Of a stretch of 64,000 nt of DNA, positions 59,216 to 64,000 are shown in pieces. The translations under genes and the position numbers were made by a program. Position 1 is the stretch's first letter, and every line of letters begins with the position of its first letter. The stretch is from Prochilodus magdalenae (Eukaryota; Chordata; Actinopteri; Characiformes; Prochilodontidae): positions 33,501 through 97,500 of the forward strand of contig JAMWET010000011.1 in NCBI GenBank assembly GCA_024036415.1, written 5' to 3'. The notes beneath the pieces are model-generated. The model was not told the DNA's origin, ran no database searches, and worked only from the letters and a program-made list of their open reading frames with translations.

Positions 59216-59386
59216 TAGAGAGAGTTGTTATATGGTACAATAGAAAACCAGTATAGAAAATAGGAGGTGTGTGTCGGTAAGTGTCTTAATAGTTAGGAAT
59301 AATAATTAATGCAAACTAATAAGCCAAAAGTCCCCACAATGCTTACATGTTCAGTTTTAGGGAATTTGGTCCCCACAAAGCACTAA

Positions 59387-59421
<35 letters not shown>

Positions 59422-59818
59422 CAAAAACACCAAATAGAAGAAGTGATGTTGCATTAAGGATGTCTTCATTAGCGACTGATGGTTCCTCCCATTGGACCTC
59501 GGTTCCTCTCCTCCAGCAAGTTGGAATTGTTTAGATATTCCGGTTTCCTCCACAGTTTTCCAGCCGATTAAAAAAAACAGTGGCGGATAAAAATAGATCA
59601 AAGGGAATCCACGTTTGATAAAGAAAGATTAAGGAACAGCTTCGGAACACACAGAGCGCAGAGCATGCAAAAGAGAAGTGAACACGAAGACGGTTTTAAA
59701 CGCTCGATGGAAGTAGGGAATTTTAAAAGGCTCCAAACTACGATCATTTAAACACACACTGTTTATTTCCCAGATCGGACGCGGATTACCTTTCATATAA
59801 TACCTCCGCGAGCGCGAA
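59216..59818. other. Unique sequence with a short (AC)n
   Basis: An (AC)n run lies at 59389-59418. No gene recognised. Confidence 0.45.
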
Positions 59819-60568
59819 TAACAGCTGGGATTGGATTCGGCATGGACCGGACACGTTTCTGGATGTAGGCCACATCAGTGTTCAGATGGTCTTGCATCAA
59901 AGAACTGGTCAGTCGGTCCAGATTCGGTGGATGCCTTCCCTGGCGTTTTACTGGTTGCTCCAGGTAGTCCCACAGATTTCTAAGATGATTCAGATCTGGG
60001 GAGTCTGTGGATCAGTCCGGATGTGAGAATGATCCTGAATGTCACAGGTGGAGGCCTGTGAACTCCAGAACTGTGATCTTAGACCACAGCTATAGGAACG
60101 TCAAACAACGTTCTGAAGATGAGTGGATGTGGAGTGACTCGGAATGGCAGCGAGTCATCTTCAGTGTCGAGTCCCGCTTTTGTCTTGGTGGAGACGCCCA
60201 ACGAATCAGCGATGAGATGAGCCTTGCACATCACACATCCAGAAGGTCTGGTGTCCCTCCACCTCCACCCCTACCGCACCATCTGCAGGAACTGTGTGAG
60301 GATGTTCAAGCTGCATGGGATGGATTATCACAGGACACCATTAGGAACCTCCACAGCTCCATACCGAGACGTCTGGCATGTTGGGTTAGCAAACACGGCG
60401 GCCCGACGCCATACTGAGAGACAGACTTCTGTATGTGTAGCTCAATAAATATTGATCATATCAGTCTAAACTTATCATCAGTTATTGATCCTGATCACCT
60501 TAATCTTCCTTCCCAACACACCTGCACTCCCACACCTCCTTCTGGGTGCAGCTATTCGATGATGAGTG
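59819..60568 (+). mobile_element. Tc1-like family B, longest 3-prime copy
   Basis: The first 180 bp are the TAACAGCTGGGATTGGATTC segment. Then codons around 60007-60417 in one frame read SRTVILDHSYRNVKQRSEDE, WQRVIFSVESRFCLGGDAQR (the usual SDESRF aspartate position is changed: SVESRF, GAC to GTC), HHTSRRSGVPPPPPLPHHLQ, ELCEDVQAAWDGLSQDTIRN, RRLACWVSKHGGPTPY. It ends with the TIR ATTCGATGATGAGTG and TA at 60569-60570. A change in the catalytic residue and an internal deletion make it inactive. Confidence 0.82.
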
Positions 60569-60570
60569 TA

Positions 60571-61368
60571 TGTACATAGATACAGGTATATGGGCTCTTT
60601 AAAACTATGGAAGGAGCAGCCTTTACTGGAGCATACGTTAAAATATCACCTCAGCTCAGTAGAAATAAGAGAAATATGGCCCAGTAAATTACCTCAAAGG
60701 TCAGAATCTGACATTTAAACAGGAGCCCAAACACATACACATGCAACATATAGGGCACCACACAGAGCGAACCCGCCCCAGGAACGAGCCATATCGCTCT
60801 GAGACTGATTCCTTCCCCTTAGAATCGAAATGATCAAAGATCCAACCAGGCAGCTAGTCCGCGCTTCAGACTGCGGAAGCAAGCGGATATGAGCGCTTCC
60901 CCACGACAGCAATGAGAATACTCTGCGCTACGGACGTAATTACAGAGATACAGCTCCGCACGGTGATGTGCTTTTACAGTGATTACATTGTAATAGCCAA
61001 ATAATGGATGCTACCTGTAATGTTTTAGGGAGCAGCAAGCTCATTAACCAAGTCCATTATCCCTCACCAGCAAGACATAATAACGCACAAGTTGCCAAGG
61101 GTTTAATGAGCTTAATGAACAAGTGCGAACCTTTGGTGTATAATAGCGAAAGAGCGTTTCCGACAAATTGGACTTTCAGTTTCCGCCGCCTCCAGTCATC
61201 ACAAGCCCTCACTTTCACGGTTTTCCATTTCTGGGATTTCGGTCAAACATTTGATTGTCAAGCTTCTGTGTTGGCTGGCGGTATTCTCAAAGGCAAGGTC
61301 CGGTTCCAGCAGGAAGTTCTTTCTGACATCCAGGAAGAAGTAGCCTAAATCATGGAGCAATCTTTCAT
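60571..61368. other. Unique sequence; 114-codon frame not called
   Basis: The plus-strand frame at 61004-61348 begins with ATG and is free of repeats, but it shows no domain, no codon-bias signal I can judge and no splice context. The region about 60960-61340 has a CNE-like look. Confidence 0.2.
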
Positions 61369-61740
61369 TCGCTCATCATCGAAAGAATAGTTGGGCCCAG
61401 TAGGAAGTGTGGGATTGCAGTGCTATTGGAGAAGGATGAATGAATGATGATGGATGTAGACTGATACGGGCCATGACATGACCAGTTGGGATGACGTGTA
61501 GTACCTCCACCAGCACCAGTACCAACTGGGATTGGATTTGGCATGGACTGGACAAGTGTCTGGATGTAGGCCACATCAGTGTTCAGACACTCACACATCA
61601 AAGAGTTGGGTCCGATTTGGTGGATGCCTTCCCTGGCGTTTGACTGGCTTTTCTGGGTAGTTCCACCAGCTTTCCAGAGGGATCTGGATCAAATCTGGGA
61701 TTTCCCAGGCCAGTCCAGATGTGTGACTGACCCTGAATGT
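61369..61740. mobile_element. Tc1-like family B end joined to shared segment
   Basis: GCTCATCATCGAAAGAATAG and AGTGTGGGATTGCAGTGCTA are the reverse of a family B 3-prime terminus. They are followed at 61505 by CAACTGGGATTGGATTTGGC and the rest of the segment also present at 35074 and 59819. It is either a 5-prime end with a long TIR or two fragments side by side. Confidence 0.6.
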
Positions 61741-62955
61741 TCACCATGCCAACCAGTCACGTTTGCCGCCCTCTCGAAGCCGGAATTTTCATCTTGGGAT
61801 ACAGAAATGGGAATGTTATGTTGCACGGAAGGCTCCCAGCAGCTCCTGTAGCCACTGTGGGTCAAATTTTCAGTTACCTCAACCTAAGAACCCATGACCA
61901 CATAATTAACCCCGCCCCCAGAACATCACAGAGGGGACTCTGGGGGACCTATATGTATTAAGAGTTATGATTCGATACATCAGTATCCATTCATTCATCT
62001 TCTGAGCCGTGTATCCTTCTGTGTCATGGGTGGTGCTGGAGGCTATCCCCGCATCGCTGGTTGGGCGGAGGAAGGAAACACCCATGACAGCCCCAGTATT
62101 CCAAACGCTCACTCCTCTGAAGAGACGCGTACGGCCGAAATGTCATATTAGGGCCGAAAGTCAGAACTCATACTGTAGCTGTCTTGAGTAAAAACTTGGG
62201 AGTGAGTAAGTCCTGAAGGGCGGGAGTGAGACTTGGAGCAGTGAGAAGCACAGCGAGAGTGCTCCTGTAGCTCCTGCAGGTGAAGCGGTGGACCCTGAGC
62301 TTTGAGGCAGAGAGATAAAGCCGGACCTCCAGCCCGGGCCAGAGACGACCGAGCCAAAATGACAGCTTCCAGGATCCTTTAAGCCTCTTACACTGTGTGT
62401 GTTTTTTTTTCCTGCTCCCAGAGGGACGGACAGCCGGCCAGAGAGAGAGAGGAAACGCTCGGTTTAGCCAGGCATGGTGCAGATAGCAGGAAATTGCCGG
62501 AAAAATTAATCAAATCAAAACAGAGAGAAAAGTTCAGCAGCGAAAGGTGAAGAGGAAGCAGGCCGGGGCGCACACGCCAGGACACGTTAGTACGTGCGGT
62601 ACTGGCCGTATTTACGAGGGTTCGATTGGATCGATGCTGCAGTGGATACTCGTCTGCGTCTACCCTGCGTACCCTGGATTCGTTTGGTGCATCGGTTGTG
62701 CATGTTCTTATGAATTAAGGTGACGTGCAGTAAACACAGTGCAGCCATGCAATGGCCTCAAAACAGTGGGATGCTATTCAACCAACTATGCTATTTGACT
62801 TACAAGTCGTTTCGGAAGCCACATTAAGCATCTCTGGAAGCTCCTCATGGGCAGTGATCTGGGGAAGTGATCTATGCTCTCTAGGGGAAGCCTCCAGTAA
62901 CGCACGTAGCATGCTTAGGTGAGGCCGTTTATGCTTGAAGACTTAGGGTTCCTCT
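61741..62955. other. Unique sequence, no gene recognised
   Basis: No gene or repeat support. A short T run lies at 62402-62411. Confidence 0.45.
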
Positions 62956-63220
62956 TTAACCCACCCATACACACACACACACACACACATTAAGGGCCCT
63001 GTAGAGGTGAGCAGCCCTATTCACTGTGCTGATGTACGCAAGGACAGCCCAGCTGCTTGTCGTAAGCAAGGACGGCACTATCCACAGGACCGGGGACCGG
63101 TTGGGGGCTTTGCTCAAGGGCACCTCAGTCATCACTTTCGGTTCAGGGTATTGAACAGGTAACCCTAAGGTCACAAGGCTGCTTCCCTAACCTCCAGCCC
63201 ATGACCGCCCTCAGGATACA
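62956..63220 (-). mobile_element. tRNA-derived SINE (second family)
   Basis: In reverse it starts GGGCGGTCATGGGCTGGAGG with TTAGGGAAGC (A-box side), then a degenerate B box (TTACCTGTTCAATACCC), then GACTGAGGTGCCCTTGAGCA and CCCCAACC. It ends with a (TG)n stretch at about 62967-62990 and GGGTTAAA. This organisation matches a common fish SINE with the CCCTTGAGCAA core. Confidence 0.65.
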
Positions 63221-63629
63221 CATGTTGGTAAGTACACTCTTGGTGGGTGGGTTTACATTGTGAGACATGTTATTAAAGCAAGCTTGGCTTATCGCTGTGG
63301 CGACTGGGTTCATATTGTGAGTCATGGGGCTGCTTGGGCTTGTCAGCAAGGACAGACCTTATCGCTGTGGCTGACTGACCCAGGTAAAGCTCCTGGATAT
63401 AGTCCAGGGGTGTGTAACAGAGGTGCCACCTGTGTCTGGAGAACACTTCTAAGGAGAAGCTGGAATGACTGGAACTGGGTTCCGAACTGTCCAGCGCCGC
63501 CTTATTGGAGTGGAGAACCTGAACTTCACTTGGTGAAGCTGAATGGTAAGAAATGGACAGTAGAGCTCACAGGACTGGGACTAAACAGCTGGGTGGGCAT
63601 ATGAAAACCACTTGTTAGTGAAACCAGTC
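63221..63629. other. Unassigned sequence upstream of Tc1 piece
   Basis: Short direct repeats GGCTTATCGCTGTGG and CCTTATCGCTGTGGC (63286, 63358). Part may belong to the Tc1-like element that follows; boundaries are unclear. Confidence 0.35.
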
Positions 63630-63930
63630 GGCTTTAGTTTGATAGAGAGCATCAAGACTGGACTCTGGAGTGACCAAGTAAGGTCATGTGGTATGATGAG
63701 TCCAGACTGACCTCATTCCAGAGTGATGGGAGCGTCAGAGCATGAAGCGATGCACCCATCATGCTGAATGACCACGGAACAAGCCTCTGGATGCCGTGTT
63801 ATAATCTGGGTGGTCTTACGATGGTCAGGTGGAGGCTCAGGTCAGGTGATGATGCTGTATGAAGTCAGATGACCACCTGCCTGTACTGAATGGCCAAATT
63901 ATGCCAGACTATACAGATATACATCCTTTT
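63630..63930 (+). mobile_element. Tc1-like transposase fragment (third family)
   Basis: In one frame VMWYDESRLTSFQSDGSVRA (about 63686-63745) is the first-aspartate motif of a Tc1 transposase (WSDESRF type). It is followed, after a stop, by AMHPSC-like codons in another frame. It is frameshifted and lacks the remaining motifs. The sequence differs from families A, B and the 15 kb element. Confidence 0.65.
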
Positions 63931-64000
63931 ATTCCTAAAAGCATGTCCCAACCATTTATATTATCATTCCCAATAAAACTGAATATTCCAGAGTTAGGAA

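Noticed and set aside
58507..59256. His/Thr and Cys/Val repeat frames
   Set aside because: Translations of the (CA)n microsatellite.
61004..61348. 114-codon frame as a host gene
   Set aside because: Repeat-free, but no domain, no splice signals and no neighbours. Length is compatible with chance in 64 kb.

Overview
The window looks like non-genic or intronic DNA of a teleost fish. No host protein-coding gene, rRNA or functional tRNA gene could be supported. The call to teleost rests on the repeat families: a Rex1/CR1-type LINE with an ATTCT-type tail, L2-type LINE pieces, tRNA-derived SINEs with the L2-type tail motif CTCTGGATAAGAGC, several Tc1-like transposon families (including one with a perfect 31-bp terminal inverted repeat), hAT deletion derivatives, a long fold-back repeat, and very long microsatellites. 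The fold-back repeat around 30.5, 33.5 and 49.4 kb resembles one I associate with otophysan fishes (catfish, characins). That narrower placement is inference from memory.

Layout. 0-9 kb: trinucleotide repeats, two Tc1-like 'family A' remnants, a CpG-rich stretch (about 4.14-4.78 kb), a tRNA-derived SINE, one hAT terminus, and a complete 612-bp hAT derivative (6195-6806) with a perfect 8-bp target-site duplication. 9.1-11.5 kb: a 41-bp minisatellite of roughly 56 units with higher-order structure. 13-17 kb: Tc1-like remnants, including a transposase pseudogene that keeps all three catalytic acidic positions in one frame. 18-22.8 kb: two overlapping head-to-tail copies of one Rex1-like LINE, identical outside one indel-dense interval. 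24.2-25.8 kb: polypyrimidine (CT)n tracts. 26-35 kb: Tc1 'family B', an L2-type LINE piece, a SINE, fold-back repeats, a second hAT derivative, a GATA/GATG array and a LINE 3-prime end. 36.6-37.4 kb: a 39-bp minisatellite. 39.1-39.6 kb: a possible solo LTR. 40.9-44.2 kb: two separate arrays of the same 30-bp unit, each unit carrying a CCAAT-box-like core. 45-56 kb: more Tc1 remnants, a (GA)n tract, a fold-back element with two 117-bp arms, a SINE nested inside a Tc1 end, a 531-bp Tc1 derivative, a 451-bp duplication of antisense LINE reverse transcriptase, and a palindromic MITE. 57-64 kb: SINEs, a roughly 700-bp (CA)n tract and further Tc1 pieces.

Nothing here works as a pathway. The organisation is nested and tandem accumulation of mobile DNA between short unique islands, some of which read like conserved non-coding sequence (low confidence, needs alignment). 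I did not find a convincing new biological system. The best leads are the two hAT derivatives defined by their own target-site duplications, the twin CCAAT-box minisatellite arrays, the duplicated LINE with its assembly-artefact signature, and the higher-order 41-bp array. Coordinates of repeat edges are estimates by eye, good to about 5-20 bp unless a target-site duplication fixes them.
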